From positions 1 through 57,971 of the forward strand of contig JAUMWJ010000004.1 of NCBI GenBank assembly GCA_030529655.1: DNA of 57,971 nt. Reading direction: 5' to 3'. Both the position numbers and the translations under genes were made by a program. This DNA comes from Eubacteriales bacterium (GTDB lineage Bacteria; Bacillota; Clostridia; Oscillospirales; Oscillospiraceae). Below the pieces are notes generated by a model. The model had not been told where the DNA came from. It searched no databases and saw only the letters and a program-made list of their open reading frames with translations. How positions within the stretch are numbered: position 1 is the stretch's first letter; each line of letters starts with the position of its first letter. Positions 16,127-25,480 of the stretch are shown here, in pieces.

Positions 16127-16163
16127 CACATGGCCGAATTGCCTGTCGGCCATGTGTTTTTTT
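16127..16163 (+). promoter_or_regulatory. Leader terminator (attenuator) before the CarD-like gene
   Basis: Perfect 11-bp stem CACATGGCCGA (16127-16137) with TCGGCCATGTG (16146-16156), an 8-nt loop and seven T (16157-16163). It is followed at once by the AGGAG RBS (16164-16168). It lies between the promoter and the gene it precedes, so transcription must read through it. No competing antiterminator stem is obvious in the roughly 50-nt leader. Confidence 0.7.
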
Positions 16164-16177
16164 AGGAGTTGAGAGCG

Positions 16178-16687
16178 GTGTTTTCAATAGGCGATCTGGT
16201 CGTATACGGCGGCGAAGGTGTTTGCCGAGTGGATAGCATAGGTCCGGCAGAAATTCCGGGCGCAGATAAGGCAAAGCTGTATTATCGTCTCTCGCCTATG
16301 GGTCGTACAGGACAGGTTATTACTCCGGTGGATACACGGGTGCTGATCCGCGGGGTGATGAACGAAGCGGACGCACGGACGCTGGTATCGCATCTGGCGG
16401 ATTTAGAGCCGGAGGAACCGCCTATGCCGGGTATGCGAGCCGCCAAGGAGCATTATCATGCCGTGGTCATGTCCTACGACTGTGAACGCATGGCGCGGCT
16501 GATCAAAGCGGTCTGCCGCAAGCGGCATTGGGCGATCAGTCACGGTAAAAAGGTAAGTCAGTTGGATGAACGCTATCTCAAACGCGCAGAGGATCAGTTC
16601 TACGGTGAACTGTCTGCGGCACTGATGATGGATCGCAAGGAATTGGAAGCCTATATTATCAATATATATCCCGACTGGCCTGAATAA
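16178..16687 (+). CDS. CarD/CdnL-family RNA-polymerase-binding regulator
   Basis: 169 residues from GTG 16178, 9 bp after AGGAG; the in-frame TTG at 16169 abuts the site. The N-terminal Tudor-like RNAP-interaction domain reads FSIGDLVVYGGEGVCRVDSI, with a YRLSP-type strand and ITPVDTRVLIRG. The C-terminal part (about 70-169) is a helical domain with KKVSQLDERYLKRAEDQFYGELSAAL. CarD/CdnL proteins bind the beta subunit of RNA polymerase and stabilise open promoter complexes. The gene sits behind a leader terminator, so its own level may be set by attenuation. Confidence 0.9.
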   Translation: MFSIGDLVVYGGEGVCRVDSIGPAEIPGADKAKLYYRLSPMGRTGQVITPVDTRVLIRGVMNEADARTLVSHLADLEPEEPPMPGMRAAKEHYHAVVMSYDCERMARLIKAVCRKRHWAISHGKKVSQLDERYLKRAEDQFYGELSAALMMDRKELEAYIINIYPDWPE

Positions 16688-16692
16688 ACGAG

Positions 16693-16717
16693 AAGCGGAG
16701 CGTTGGCTCCGCTTTTT
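16693..16717 (+). terminator. CarD-like gene terminator
   Basis: 9-bp stem AAGCGGAGC (16693-16701) with GCTCCGCTT (16706-16714), then T-run. Confidence 0.85.
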
Positions 16718-16890
16718 GCTGTTATGGGGTGCTGTTTGTTACCACCGACGGAATTTCTGAGACGGAAAATGCTTCGGTTACAAAATATATCACCAAAAAG
16801 AGAAATAAAGTCTACCAAAAATGCGGAAAGTGTGATATGATAACTTCGTAGTAAAATAGGTATTGCTATGGAATGGAGGGTGTATCACGC

Positions 16891-18204
16891 GTGAAAAGAA
16901 TTGTACGCAAGACAGGGTTATTCTGTGGCGCGATGCTGCTTGCTCTCTTACTGACCGGCTGTGTGGGTGCATCTGTGGAGGAGCTGATGACGCTGCCGCA
17001 GCTGCCGACGCAGAATACAGAGCTTTCCAACCAGATCAATGATCTGATCAAAAGCGGCTACGAATATGCAGCACCCTTGACCGGGCAAAATATACAACCT
17101 GTGCAGATGGTAGATCTTAACGGCGACGGGTGCGATGAGGCGTTGGCGTTTTTCCGCCAACCGACAGGTGAAAAGCAACTGAAAATATTTGTCTTTCGCC
17201 GTACGGAGGAGAGTTATACACCGCTTTGCTCTATCGAAAGTGCCGGTACGGGAATCGACAGTGTCTATTACCGCGATGTGACCGGCGACGGCAATTTGGA
17301 GCTGATCGTTGGTTGGAAAATCAGCACCGATATACAGACGGTGGCGGTTTATGAGCTGGGATCGGAGCCGTCCGTCTTAATGCGCAGCGCATATGCCCGT
17401 TTTTCTATCGAAGAGCTTGACGGTGACGGGATTCCCAGCCTGCTGCTTTTCCGTACAGACAGTCAAGGCAACAGTGTGGCGGAATTCTATACATGGCATG
17501 ATGGTGCCATGTCGGTATCATCCCATTGCCCGCTGTCAAGTACGATGGCGGAGCTGAACAGCGGCAGTGTCGTATCCGGCAAACTGACCGGAGACGGATT
17601 GCCTGCCGTATTTGCCACGGGAATCAACAATCAAGGCATTGCGGTGACAGATATTCTGACCTATCAGGACGGGTTGGGTCTTACCAATGTGGCACTTGAT
17701 GATGCTACCGGACGGTCTAAGGTGGCATATAACTACTGTCAGCTTTCGCCTCAGGATATTGATCGCAATGGCGTGATCGAGCTGCCCAACGCTGCGGCCA
17801 GCAGTCAAGCTGCCAATCAGATGGGCGGCGTGGTTTCCTGGACGAGCTATGATGAACACGGGCAGAGCAGATGGGTACAGGACACCTACCATTGTCCTAC
17901 GGCTGATTGGTACTTTGCATTGCCCGAGGAATGGCGTGGCCGAGTCAGCGCGGAGATCATGGACAGCGTAAGCGGCGAGATCCGTGTGATGCTGCAGGTG
18001 GACGGCGAGAATGTGGCTGCCATTTACACTATTTCGGGGGAAAACCGGGAGTCCCGTGTGCTGCGCAATGATCTTGTGGTGTTAGAGCGTCAACCCATGG
18101 TGATTTACGCCGCGAAGCTGTTGCCGTCAGCCGATCAATACGACATAAATCAAGATACATTGCATCAGAACTTTCATTTGATTTCGAACTTTTGGATGTC
18201 ATAA
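16891..18204 (+). CDS. Lipoprotein with FG-GAP/VCBS-like calcium-loop repeats
   Basis: 437 residues from GTG 16891 (GGAGGG about 10 bp upstream; ATG 16873 has no RBS). The signal ends in the lipobox LTGC. The mature part carries at least four Dx[ND]GDG-type loops at regular spacing (DLNGDGCDEALAF, DVTGDGNLELIVG, ELDGDGIPSLLLF, KLTGDGLPAVFAT) and a weaker one (DIDRNGVIEL). This is typical of FG-GAP/VCBS beta-propeller blades that may bind calcium. It is anchored outside the cell and lies 81 bp upstream of a response regulator and a histidine kinase on the same strand, so it may feed a signal to that kinase. Function not established. Confidence 0.75.
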   Translation: MKRIVRKTGLFCGAMLLALLLTGCVGASVEELMTLPQLPTQNTELSNQINDLIKSGYEYAAPLTGQNIQPVQMVDLNGDGCDEALAFFRQPTGEKQLKIFVFRRTEESYTPLCSIESAGTGIDSVYYRDVTGDGNLELIVGWKISTDIQTVAVYELGSEPSVLMRSAYARFSIEELDGDGIPSLLLFRTDSQGNSVAEFYTWHDGAMSVSSHCPLSSTMAELNSGSVVSGKLTGDGLPAVFATGINNQGIAVTDILTYQDGLGLTNVALDDATGRSKVAYNYCQLSPQDIDRNGVIELPNAAASSQAANQMGGVVSWTSYDEHGQSRWVQDTYHCPTADWYFALPEEWRGRVSAEIMDSVSGEIRVMLQVDGENVAAIYTISGENRESRVLRNDLVVLERQPMVIYAAKLLPSADQYDINQDTLHQNFHLISNFWMS

Positions 18205-18285
18205 GAGGCAGACGCCGCACCCATCCCACAGTTGCCGCTGAAAGGGTGGTTGCCATGGACATATGCGGCAGAATGGAGTGTTAGC

Positions 18286-18972
18286 ATGAAAAAGGTACTG
18301 GTTTTGGAGGATGAATCCAGCATTCGCAGTTTTATAGTGATCAATCTGCGCCGCGCCGGCTATGAGGTGATCGAAGCGGAAAGCGGCGAGGAAGCGCTGG
18401 AAAAATTGAAAACTCACGGTGATACCCGTGTGGCACTACTGGATGTAATGCTGCCCGGTATTGACGGATTTGAGGTGTGCCGCCGTATTCGCGCCACCAA
18501 TTCACGCATTGGCATCATTATGCTGACAGCGCGTTCGCAGGAGATGGATAAGGTGACCGGATTGATGACCGGCGCTGATGACTATGTGACCAAGCCCTTC
18601 TCACCGGCGGAACTGACAGCCCGTGTGGACGCACTGATGCGCCGCAGCGGCGGCGGTAATGACGACAACAGCGCAGAAATCAGTCAGCCGCCGTTCCTGC
18701 TCAACACACGCAACCGCACGCTGGAGAAAGATGGGCAGCGCATTAAACTGACGCAGGTGGAATATGCCATTGTGAAAATGTTTATGGAAAACCCCGGTAA
18801 GGCGCTTTCCCGCGAAGAAATTTTGGATTTGGTCTGGGGTCGTGACTATTTCGGCGAGCTGAAGATCGTGGATGTCAATATTCGCCGTCTGCGCTTGAAA
18901 ATCGAGGATAACGCCACCAATCCCATGTATATTACCACCGTTTGGGGCTACGGCTATAAATGGGGCGCGTAA
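18286..18972 (+). CDS. OmpR/PhoB-family response regulator
   Basis: 228 residues from ATG 18286 (TGGAG 9 bp upstream). Receiver domain (1-120): acidic pocket LEDE, phosphoacceptor Asp in VALLDVMLPG, Thr in IMLTARS and Lys in DDYVTKPFSP. The C-terminal winged helix (about 135-228) has LTQVEYAIVKMFMENPGKALSREEILDLVWG and the wing end TVWGYGYKW. It is paired with the sensor kinase 23 bp downstream. Target genes are unknown; the upstream lipoprotein is a candidate partner. Confidence 0.95.
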   Translation: MKKVLVLEDESSIRSFIVINLRRAGYEVIEAESGEEALEKLKTHGDTRVALLDVMLPGIDGFEVCRRIRATNSRIGIIMLTARSQEMDKVTGLMTGADDYVTKPFSPAELTARVDALMRRSGGGNDDNSAEISQPPFLLNTRNRTLEKDGQRIKLTQVEYAIVKMFMENPGKALSREEILDLVWGRDYFGELKIVDVNIRRLRLKIEDNATNPMYITTVWGYGYKWGA

Positions 18973-18995
18973 ATAGGCGAGGAGAGTAGAATCAT

Positions 18996-20432
18996 ATGGC
19001 CAAGCTGGGCTTAAAAATCAGAGGTTTGCGGCAACGCTGGATGATCAGCAGTATCGGCCCGATCATTATAATACTGGTCATGGTGGCTGTGCTGGCGGCA
19101 GTCAGCGTTGTCAGTAACTATTATAACAGCGCCCGTTCTGCGCTAACGGCAAAGGCAAAGGCCGGCGCGGATTATTTTAACACATACAGCACCGATAGCT
19201 ACGGCGAATACTACCGCACGGCAACTCTTTATGCCGCCACCTTTGAGGACAGCGACAAAATCGAGCTGCAGTTCCTGAACAGTGCCGGACGCATTGTGGT
19301 CTCCTCTCGTGGCCTGTCGGCAGGCAGCGCCCCTGAAACAGCGGAGATCGCCCATGCATTGGAGAGCGGTGAGATTGCCACCTTCAGCGGCCGTGATCCG
19401 GTAACGAACGAGTCGATCATCGCCGTGTCCAGTCCGCTGCATTTTAACGGCTCTGTCATGGGTGTGATGCGCTATGTCACCGCCACCCACCAGTTGGATC
19501 GCCAGATGATGATCATGGTGTTGGTCATTGCCGTGGCGCTGATCTGCGTGGTACTGCTGATCGTTGTGTCCAATATGATCTTTATCAGCAATGTAGTGGA
19601 GCCGGTGGCAGAAGTGACGGAAGCTGCCAAGCGTATTTCCGACGGCAGCTACGGTATCCAGATCCCCAACAAGTATTCCGACGAAATGGGCGAGCTGGTG
19701 GATAATATCAACAATATGTCACTGAAGATCAGCCAAGGCGAAAAAATGCAGACGGAGTTTATTTCCTCTGTGTCCCATGAACTGCGTACACCTCTGACGG
19801 CGATCAACGGTTGGGGTGAGACATTGCTGGCAGATGAAAGCGGTGATGTCCGGCAACTGCGCCGTGGTTTGGGGATCATCTTGAAGGAATCCCGCCGCTT
19901 GACGAACATGGTGGAGGAATTGCTGGAGTTTTCCAAAATAGAGGATGGCCGTTTTACGCTGCAGGTAGAGGAAATGGACTTGCAGGCCGAGTTTGAAGAT
20001 GCCATTTTTACCTATCGCGAGCTGTTCCGGCAGGATGGGATCTCGCTGGAATACGAAGAAGCCGGCGAGCTGTTTACGCAGCCGATCATCGGCGATCCGG
20101 AGCGTTTGAAACAGGTGTTTTGCAATGTGTTGGACAATGCCTCCAAACACGGCGGCTCCGGTAAGCGGATCGTCACCTCGCTCCATCTGGAAGATGAAGA
20201 ATATGTGATCCGCATCCGCGATTATGGTCCCGGTATCCCCGAAGCTGAACTGCCGTTTGTCAAGCAGAAGTTCTATAAGGGCTCGTCGAGAGCACGCGGC
20301 AGCGGCATCGGCCTGGCGGTATGCGATGAGATCATCAGCCGTCACGGCGGCACCTTTGAGATCGATAACGCTGAGGGTGGCGGCACGGTGGTTACCATTC
20401 ATCTGCCAATCGGTCAGGAAAGTTTCACATAA
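18996..20432 (+). CDS. Membrane sensor histidine kinase
   Basis: 478 residues. TM1 (about 15-38) and TM2 (about 168-195) flank an extracytoplasmic sensor domain of about 130 residues, probably a single Cache/PAS-like fold. A HAMP segment (EPVAEVTEAAKRISDGSYG) follows, then the dimerisation domain with phospho-His in SSVSHELRTPLTAING. The ATPase domain shows the N box NVLDNASKHGG, G1 DYGPGIPEAEL and G2 RGSGIGLAV. Start ATG 18996 has AGGAGAG upstream. It autophosphorylates and passes phosphate to the preceding regulator. The layout resembles PhoR/WalK-like kinases; the stimulus is unknown. Confidence 0.93.
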   Translation: MAKLGLKIRGLRQRWMISSIGPIIIILVMVAVLAAVSVVSNYYNSARSALTAKAKAGADYFNTYSTDSYGEYYRTATLYAATFEDSDKIELQFLNSAGRIVVSSRGLSAGSAPETAEIAHALESGEIATFSGRDPVTNESIIAVSSPLHFNGSVMGVMRYVTATHQLDRQMMIMVLVIAVALICVVLLIVVSNMIFISNVVEPVAEVTEAAKRISDGSYGIQIPNKYSDEMGELVDNINNMSLKISQGEKMQTEFISSVSHELRTPLTAINGWGETLLADESGDVRQLRRGLGIILKESRRLTNMVEELLEFSKIEDGRFTLQVEEMDLQAEFEDAIFTYRELFRQDGISLEYEEAGELFTQPIIGDPERLKQVFCNVLDNASKHGGSGKRIVTSLHLEDEEYVIRIRDYGPGIPEAELPFVKQKFYKGSSRARGSGIGLAVCDEIISRHGGTFEIDNAEGGGTVVTIHLPIGQESFT

Positions 20433-20447
20433 TAATCGAACAACTGT

Positions 20448-20475
20448 TGCATTTTGCAAAAAAATGTGTTATATT
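20448..20475 (+). promoter_or_regulatory. DUF1385-prmC promoter
   Basis: TTGCAT (20448-20453), 16-bp spacer, TATATT (20470-20475), 29 bp before the start codon. Confidence 0.6.
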
Positions 20476-20504
20476 ACTCTTATAGCAGAAAGGATTCCTG
20501 TTGC

Positions 20505-21458
20505 ATGGAAAAGAAGGACGGTGCGTTTCGCACATCTATTGGCGGTCAGGCGTTGATCGAGGGTATTTTGATGCGCGGGCCGAAGAAACAGGCCATTGTG
20601 GTGCGTTCGCCGGAGGGTCTGGTGACGAAGGTGGAGGAGCTAACGCTGATTCGTGATAAGTACCCCGTTTTGGGGTGGCCTATTATTCGCGGAGCGGTCA
20701 CTTTTATTGATTCCATGGTACGCGGCGTCAAGGCACTGATGTATTCGGCAGACTATTTTCCTGATGAGGAGGTAAGCGAGCCGAGCAAGCTGGACAAATG
20801 GCTGGAAGCGCATGTGTCCGAAGAAAAATTGCAGACGGTGCTGGTATGGTTCTCTGTGCTTTTGTCGGTGGGACTGTCACTGCTGCTGTTTATGCTGCTG
20901 CCCACCTTTTTGGCAGGTCTCATTGATCCGTATATTCACAGTGCGGTACTTCACAATATCATCGAAGGTGTTGTGAAGGTGGTGATTTTCTTAGGGTATC
21001 TGATCCTTTGCTCCAAGCAAAAGGATGTCAAGCGCGTCTTTTCCTATCACGGCGCGGAGCATAAAACCATTTTTTGCTACGAAGCCGGTTTGGAGCTGAC
21101 CGTGGAAAACGCTCGCAAACAGCCCCGTCACCATCCCCGCTGCGGTACGAGCTTTCTGTTTGTCGTCATCATCGTGTCAATCCTGTTTTCCAGTGTCGTA
21201 TTCAGCTTTGTGGAGTGGAAAGTTTTCTGGGTGCGCGTGGTGGTACATCTGCTGTTGCTGGTGCCTGTGGTGGGTATTACCTATGAGTTTAACCGCTATG
21301 TGGGCGGACATGACAATGCTGTGACGCGCTTTTTATCCAAGCCCGGTCTGTGGATGCAGAATTTTACCACCTTTGAGCCGGACGACTCCATGCTGGAGGT
21401 GGCGATCGAGGCATTGAAGCTGGTGCTGCCCGACGAAAAGGGCACCGATCAGTGGTAA
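20505..21458 (+). CDS. DUF1385 family membrane protein
   Basis: 317 residues from ATG 20505 (AGGA about 10 bp upstream). The conserved N-terminal GGQALIEGILMRGPK and the central YHGAEHKTIFCYE plus HPRCGTSFLF are the DUF1385 signature. About four to five membrane helices lie in two clusters (about 105-170 and 215-265). The His/Cys-rich central motif suggests metal binding. In Clostridia this gene typically precedes prmC near translation genes, as here with a 30-bp gap. The function of the family is unknown. Confidence 0.9.
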   Translation: MEKKDGAFRTSIGGQALIEGILMRGPKKQAIVVRSPEGLVTKVEELTLIRDKYPVLGWPIIRGAVTFIDSMVRGVKALMYSADYFPDEEVSEPSKLDKWLEAHVSEEKLQTVLVWFSVLLSVGLSLLLFMLLPTFLAGLIDPYIHSAVLHNIIEGVVKVVIFLGYLILCSKQKDVKRVFSYHGAEHKTIFCYEAGLELTVENARKQPRHHPRCGTSFLFVVIIVSILFSSVVFSFVEWKVFWVRVVVHLLLLVPVVGITYEFNRYVGGHDNAVTRFLSKPGLWMQNFTTFEPDDSMLEVAIEALKLVLPDEKGTDQW

Positions 21459-21488
21459 AAACGACAACATTTGACAACGGAGCGTATC

Positions 21489-22358
21489 ATGGCAATTACT
21501 TATAATAATTTGTACATGGATATTCGGCAGGTGTTTCATAAAGCCGGATTGGAGGGTGCCACATTGGAGGCCCGTGAGTTGGTGTGCTATGCCTCCGGCA
21601 AGACCCGTGAGCAGTTGGTGCGTGATGGCCGGCTGTATGTACCGCAGATGGTGGAGGAACAGGTACACCGCTTGGTGCAGCGTCATCTACAGGGTGAGCC
21701 GGTGGCCTATCTGATCGGCGAATGGGAATTTTTCGGTCTGCCGCTGGACATATCCGAAAGCGTATTGATTCCCCGTGCGGATACAGAGGTGTTGGCGCAG
21801 CAAGCCATTGACTATCTGCGGACTTTGGATGGCGAGTGTCGTGTGCTGGATCTGTGTGCCGGCAGCGGATGTGTGGGTCTGGCCATTGCCAGTCAGGTAA
21901 AGACTGCCCATGTGATTTTGGGCGAATTAAACGAGGGGGCACTGCGCATCTGCCGACAAAATGTGCGTCGCAACGGTTTGACGGGACAGGTCATGCCATT
22001 TCAGATGGATGCGCTGGACAAACCCTCGGCCCAAATCGGCGAGTTTGACTGCATTGTGTGTAATCCGCCCTATATTCCCACGGCGGATATTGCCGGATTG
22101 GATGTGTCGGTCCGCGATTATGAGCCGCATCTGGCGTTGGATGGCGGCGATGACGGGTTGGACTTCTACCGCAGCGTGTCCGGTCAATGGCGCAGTGCCA
22201 TGCATGACGGCTCCCACCTTTTCTTCGAGGTGGGCATCGGTCAGGCGGATGATGTGCTGCGGATCATGCGCGGCTATGGCTTTGGTGATATTGAGGTGGT
22301 GCCGGATACGGCAGGTATTTCCCGTGTGGTGGGCGGTCGGCTGTATGATACGATTTAA
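21489..22358 (+). CDS. prmC: Release factor glutamine methyltransferase PrmC
   Basis: 289 residues from ATG 21489 (CGGAG 6 bp upstream; an upstream in-frame TTG is unsupported). An N-terminal helical domain recognises the release factor. The SAM domain has LDLCAGSGCVGLAIA (motif I) and the catalytic NPPYIP that positions the target amide. It N5-methylates the Gln of the GGQ motif in RF1 and RF2, raising termination efficiency. prfA, its usual partner, is not in the window; recA follows instead. Confidence 0.95.
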   Translation: MAITYNNLYMDIRQVFHKAGLEGATLEARELVCYASGKTREQLVRDGRLYVPQMVEEQVHRLVQRHLQGEPVAYLIGEWEFFGLPLDISESVLIPRADTEVLAQQAIDYLRTLDGECRVLDLCAGSGCVGLAIASQVKTAHVILGELNEGALRICRQNVRRNGLTGQVMPFQMDALDKPSAQIGEFDCIVCNPPYIPTADIAGLDVSVRDYEPHLALDGGDDGLDFYRSVSGQWRSAMHDGSHLFFEVGIGQADDVLRIMRGYGFGDIEVVPDTAGISRVVGGRLYDTI

Positions 22359-22426
22359 CTGACCGTAAATACGGACACCTTTTCTGATAAAATTCGAAAC
22401 AGTAACGATACAAGGAGGACATTCCT

Positions 22427-23530
22427 ATGGCAGCAAAAAAGGATACAATGGCAGCTCCCGTGATTTCCGATAAGAAAAAAGCACTGGAAACCGCCATGCA
22501 GCAGATTGAAAAGATGTATGGCAAGGGCTCTATCATGCGCTACGGTGACGGCGGTGTGACGAATGTGGAGTATATTCCCACCGGCTCGCTGGCATTGGAT
22601 CTGGCGTTGGGCATCGGCGGATTGCCCCGGGGCCGTGTGATCGAGATTTACGGCCCGGAGTCCTCCGGTAAAACCACACTGGCACTCCATGTGCTGGCGC
22701 AGGCGCAGAAGCAGGGCGGTGAAGTGGCATTTGTTGACGCTGAGCACGCGTTGGATCCCACCTATGCCCGTGCGCTGGGTGTCAATGTGGAGGATATGTT
22801 GATCTCCCAGCCCGATACCGGTGAGCAGGCATTGGAGATCACCGAGGCCCTGGTGCGCTCCGGCGCGATCGATGTGGTGGTGGTGGACTCTGTGGCGGCT
22901 TTGGTGCCTCGCGCCGAAATTGAAGGTGAGATGGGTGACAGCTTTGTGGGGCTGCACGCTCGCTTAATGAGTCAGGCACTGCGTAAGCTGACCGGTATCA
23001 TTGCCAAAACCAACAGCATCGTCATTTTCATCAACCAGCTGCGTGAAAAGGTGGGCGTGATGTACGGCAATCCCGAAGTGACTACCGGCGGCCGTGCGTT
23101 GAAGTTCTACGCCAGCGTCCGTATTGATGTGCGGCGTATTGAAACCTTGAAAGCCGGCGGTGAGGTCATTGGCAACCGCACCCGCGCCAAGGTGGTCAAG
23201 AACAAGGTGGCGCCTCCCTTCCGTGAGGCGGAGTTTGACATCATGTATGGCGAAGGCATCAGCGCTTTGGGCGAGATGATCGATCTGGCGGTGAAGCTGG
23301 ATCTGGTGCAAAAGAGCGGTTCCTGGTTCAGCATGGGTGAAAAGCGCTTGGGTCAGGGCCGAGATGCGGCAAAGCAGTATTTCCTGGATCATCCCGAGGA
23401 AGCAGCCGCATTGGAAGCCGCTGTGCGTGACAACTTTCCCAAGCTGATGGGCGCTCAGTCCAAGATCGCCGCCAAGGCAGCCGGACGCGCGGTGGATGTG
23501 TCTGCTGACGACTTCGACGATGAAGATTGA
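22427..23530 (+). CDS. recA: Recombinase RecA
   Basis: 367 residues. Walker [10 protein letters not shown], Walker [11 protein letters not shown], loop L1 after [27 protein letters not shown] and the L2 region around [18 protein letters not shown] are all present. The acidic C-terminus (DDFDDED) is typical. RecA forms filaments on single-stranded DNA for homologous recombination and SOS induction. AAGGAGG precedes ATG 22427. No Gram-positive LexA box (CGAAC-N4-GTTCG) was seen in the 68-bp upstream gap, so SOS control is not evident. recX overlaps the 3' end by 11 bp. Confidence 0.98.
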   Translation: MAAKKDTMAAPVISDKKKALETAMQQIEKMYGKGSIMRYGDGGVTNVEYIPTGSLALDLALGIGGLPRGRVIEIYGPESSGKTTLALHVLAQAQKQGGEVAFVDAEHALDPTYARALGVNVEDMLISQPDTGEQALEITEALVRSGAIDVVVVDSVAALVPRAEIEGEMGDSFVGLHARLMSQALRKLTGIIAKTNSIVIFINQLREKVGVMYGNPEVTTGGRALKFYASVRIDVRRIETLKAGGEVIGNRTRAKVVKNKVAPPFREAEFDIMYGEGISALGEMIDLAVKLDLVQKSGSWFSMGEKRLGQGRDAAKQYFLDHPEEAAALEAAVRDNFPKLMGAQSKIAAKAAGRAVDVSADDFDDED

Positions 23531-24137
23531 GAAAATAGAAAAATCAAAGCATAAGCGCGAGCGCGTGTTGGTGTTTTTTGAGGAGGGCGACCTCCTCAAG
23601 ATCACCGATGCGGAGCTTTTGCGCTTTGGCTTATTTGCGGGCATGGACGTGCCCGATGAACTTGTGGCACAAATCCGCCAAGCGGCAGGCCATTCGGAAA
23701 CTCAGATCCGCGCGGCGCATATGGCGTCATCACGTATGCTGTCTAAAAAAGAGCTGTGCCGGCGCTTGGAGAAGAAAGGTGCCACCCCCGATGATGCGGC
23801 AGAAGCGGCCGAACGCATGGAAGAGCTGGGCGCCGTCAATGACGAGGCGTATGCCGGTGTCATCGTGCGCCACTATGGCGGCATGGGATACGGTGAAATG
23901 CGCGTCAGGCAGGAACTGCAGCGCCGCGGTGTACCGAAAGAATTGTGGGATGCGGCACTTTTACAGATGCCTGATCCGCATAACGCCATTGCACAGTTCA
24001 TACAGAGCAAGTGTAAAGGCGCTGCACCTGACCGGGCACAACTGAAAAAGCTGTCGGATGCGCTGCTGCGCCGCGGCTTTTCGTGGCGTGATATTCGTCC
24101 CGTTCTCAACCAGATGGGCGAAAACATAGAAGAATAA
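23520..24137 (+). CDS. recX: RecA regulator RecX
   Basis: 205 residues from ATG 23520, which overlaps the recA stop by 11 bp. No Shine-Dalgarno is visible, so expression probably depends on translational coupling to recA. RecX three-helix repeats are recognisable: [36 protein letters not shown] and [15 protein letters not shown], then a last repeat ending [13 protein letters not shown]. RecX caps and limits RecA filaments. The longer upstream start (23496) lies inside recA and is not supported. Confidence 0.9.
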   Translation: MKIEKIEKSKHKRERVLVFFEEGDLLKITDAELLRFGLFAGMDVPDELVAQIRQAAGHSETQIRAAHMASSRMLSKKELCRRLEKKGATPDDAAEAAERMEELGAVNDEAYAGVIVRHYGGMGYGEMRVRQELQRRGVPKELWDAALLQMPDPHNAIAQFIQSKCKGAAPDRAQLKKLSDALLRRGFSWRDIRPVLNQMGENIEE

Positions 24138-24148
24138 CAGAGGTAAAC

Positions 24149-25477
24149 ATGGTGAAAGTTTCATTCATTTCTCTCGGCTGTGATAAAAACCGGGTGAATA
24201 CAGAGCAGATGATGGCACTATGCGTTGGTGCAGGCATGACGCTGCAGGGCGATCCCGAGGGATCCGATGTGGTGGTGATCAACACCTGTGGTTTTATTGA
24301 CAGCGCAAAAAGTGAGGCCATTGACAATATTCTGCAGATGGGTGCGCTGAAAGAAGCCGGTTTGGTGGGGAAAATTCTGGTAACCGGCTGTTTGAGCCAG
24401 CGTTATAGCGAAGAAATGATGTCAGAACTCCCTGAAGTGGACGGAATCATGGGTACGGCGGATTACGGCCGGATCGTAGAAGCCATCCATGAGGTCATGC
24501 AGGGCGAGAATTGCTGCCATTTGAGCGATATTAACGGCACAGTGGAGGAGCTGCCTCGTATTCTGACCACTCCCGTGCATTATGCCTATCTGCGTATTGC
24601 CGAGGGCTGCAGCAATCGCTGCGCCTATTGTGTGATTCCATCTTTGCGCGGTAAATACCGCAGCCGTCCCATGGAGGAAGTGCTGGCGGAGGCCAAGGCG
24701 CTGGCAGACGAGGGTGTCAGGGAATGTATCATCATCGCTCAGGATATTACACGCTATGGTGTGGATCTTTACAAGGAGAAGAAGCTGCCGGAGCTGCTCC
24801 ACGAGCTGTGTAAGCTGGATTTTCATTGGATTCGCCTGCACTATCTCTATCCCGATACGATTACCGATGAGCTGCTCGACACCGTTGCAGGCGAGAGGAA
24901 GATCTGTAAGTACATTGATATGCCTATCCAGCATTGCAATGATATGGTACTCAAGGCCATGAACCGCCGGGAAACAAAGGCCGGTCTGCGCTCACTCTAT
25001 CAGAAGATGCGTGAGAAAATTCCCGGACTGGTACTGCGTACCAGTCTGATTACCGGCTTGCCTTACGAGGATGAGGCGGCCTTTGAGGAACTGTGCGACT
25101 TTTTGCAAGAGGTGAAGATCCAGCGTGCCGGTGCGTTTCCTTACTCACCGGAGGAGGGAACTCCTGCCGCCGAGATGCCTAACCGTGTGGATATGACGGA
25201 GGCACAGCGTCGAGCCGATCTGGTGGTGGATGTGCAGTCCCGTGTGATGGATGAATTTAATGAAAGCCGTCTGGGCGATGTGATTGAGGTGCTGTGTGAC
25301 GGCTTTGACGAGCAGTCTATGCTGTTTGTGGGGCGCAGCTATGCCGAGTCACCGGATATTGACGGACGGATTTATTTCAGTGCCGAACGCGAGGTGAAAG
25401 CAGGCGAGTTTGTCAACGTGCGCCTGAGCGACACCATGGATGGCGAACTGGTAGGAGAGCTTTACGAGGAGGAATAA
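24149..25477 (+). CDS. rimO: Ribosomal protein S12 methylthiotransferase RimO
   Basis: 442 residues. The N-terminal MTTase domain carries cluster ligands Cys11, Cys47 and Cys81. The radical-SAM domain has CSNRCAYC with ligands Cys154, Cys158 and Cys161. A C-terminal TRAM domain follows (about 375-440). RimO adds a methylthio group to a conserved Asp in ribosomal protein S12. The substrate gene rpsL is in this window, and the target context [13 protein letters not shown] is present in its product. RimO rather than MiaB is indicated by FISLGCDKNRVNTE and IDMPIQHCNDMVLKAMNR. pgsA follows after 3 bp. Confidence 0.93.
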   Translation: MVKVSFISLGCDKNRVNTEQMMALCVGAGMTLQGDPEGSDVVVINTCGFIDSAKSEAIDNILQMGALKEAGLVGKILVTGCLSQRYSEEMMSELPEVDGIMGTADYGRIVEAIHEVMQGENCCHLSDINGTVEELPRILTTPVHYAYLRIAEGCSNRCAYCVIPSLRGKYRSRPMEEVLAEAKALADEGVRECIIIAQDITRYGVDLYKEKKLPELLHELCKLDFHWIRLHYLYPDTITDELLDTVAGERKICKYIDMPIQHCNDMVLKAMNRRETKAGLRSLYQKMREKIPGLVLRTSLITGLPYEDEAAFEELCDFLQEVKIQRAGAFPYSPEEGTPAAEMPNRVDMTEAQRRADLVVDVQSRVMDEFNESRLGDVIEVLCDGFDEQSMLFVGRSYAESPDIDGRIYFSAEREVKAGEFVNVRLSDTMDGELVGELYEEE

Positions 25478-25480
25478 TTC

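Noticed and set aside
14509..16131. Open frame of 540 codons antisense to the purine permease
   Set aside because: Low-complexity His/Gln-rich shadow; the permease on the plus strand has complete family motifs and its own promoter and terminator.
22359..22426. LexA box upstream of recA
   Set aside because: No CGAAC-N4-GTTCG or close variant is found in the 68-bp gap.
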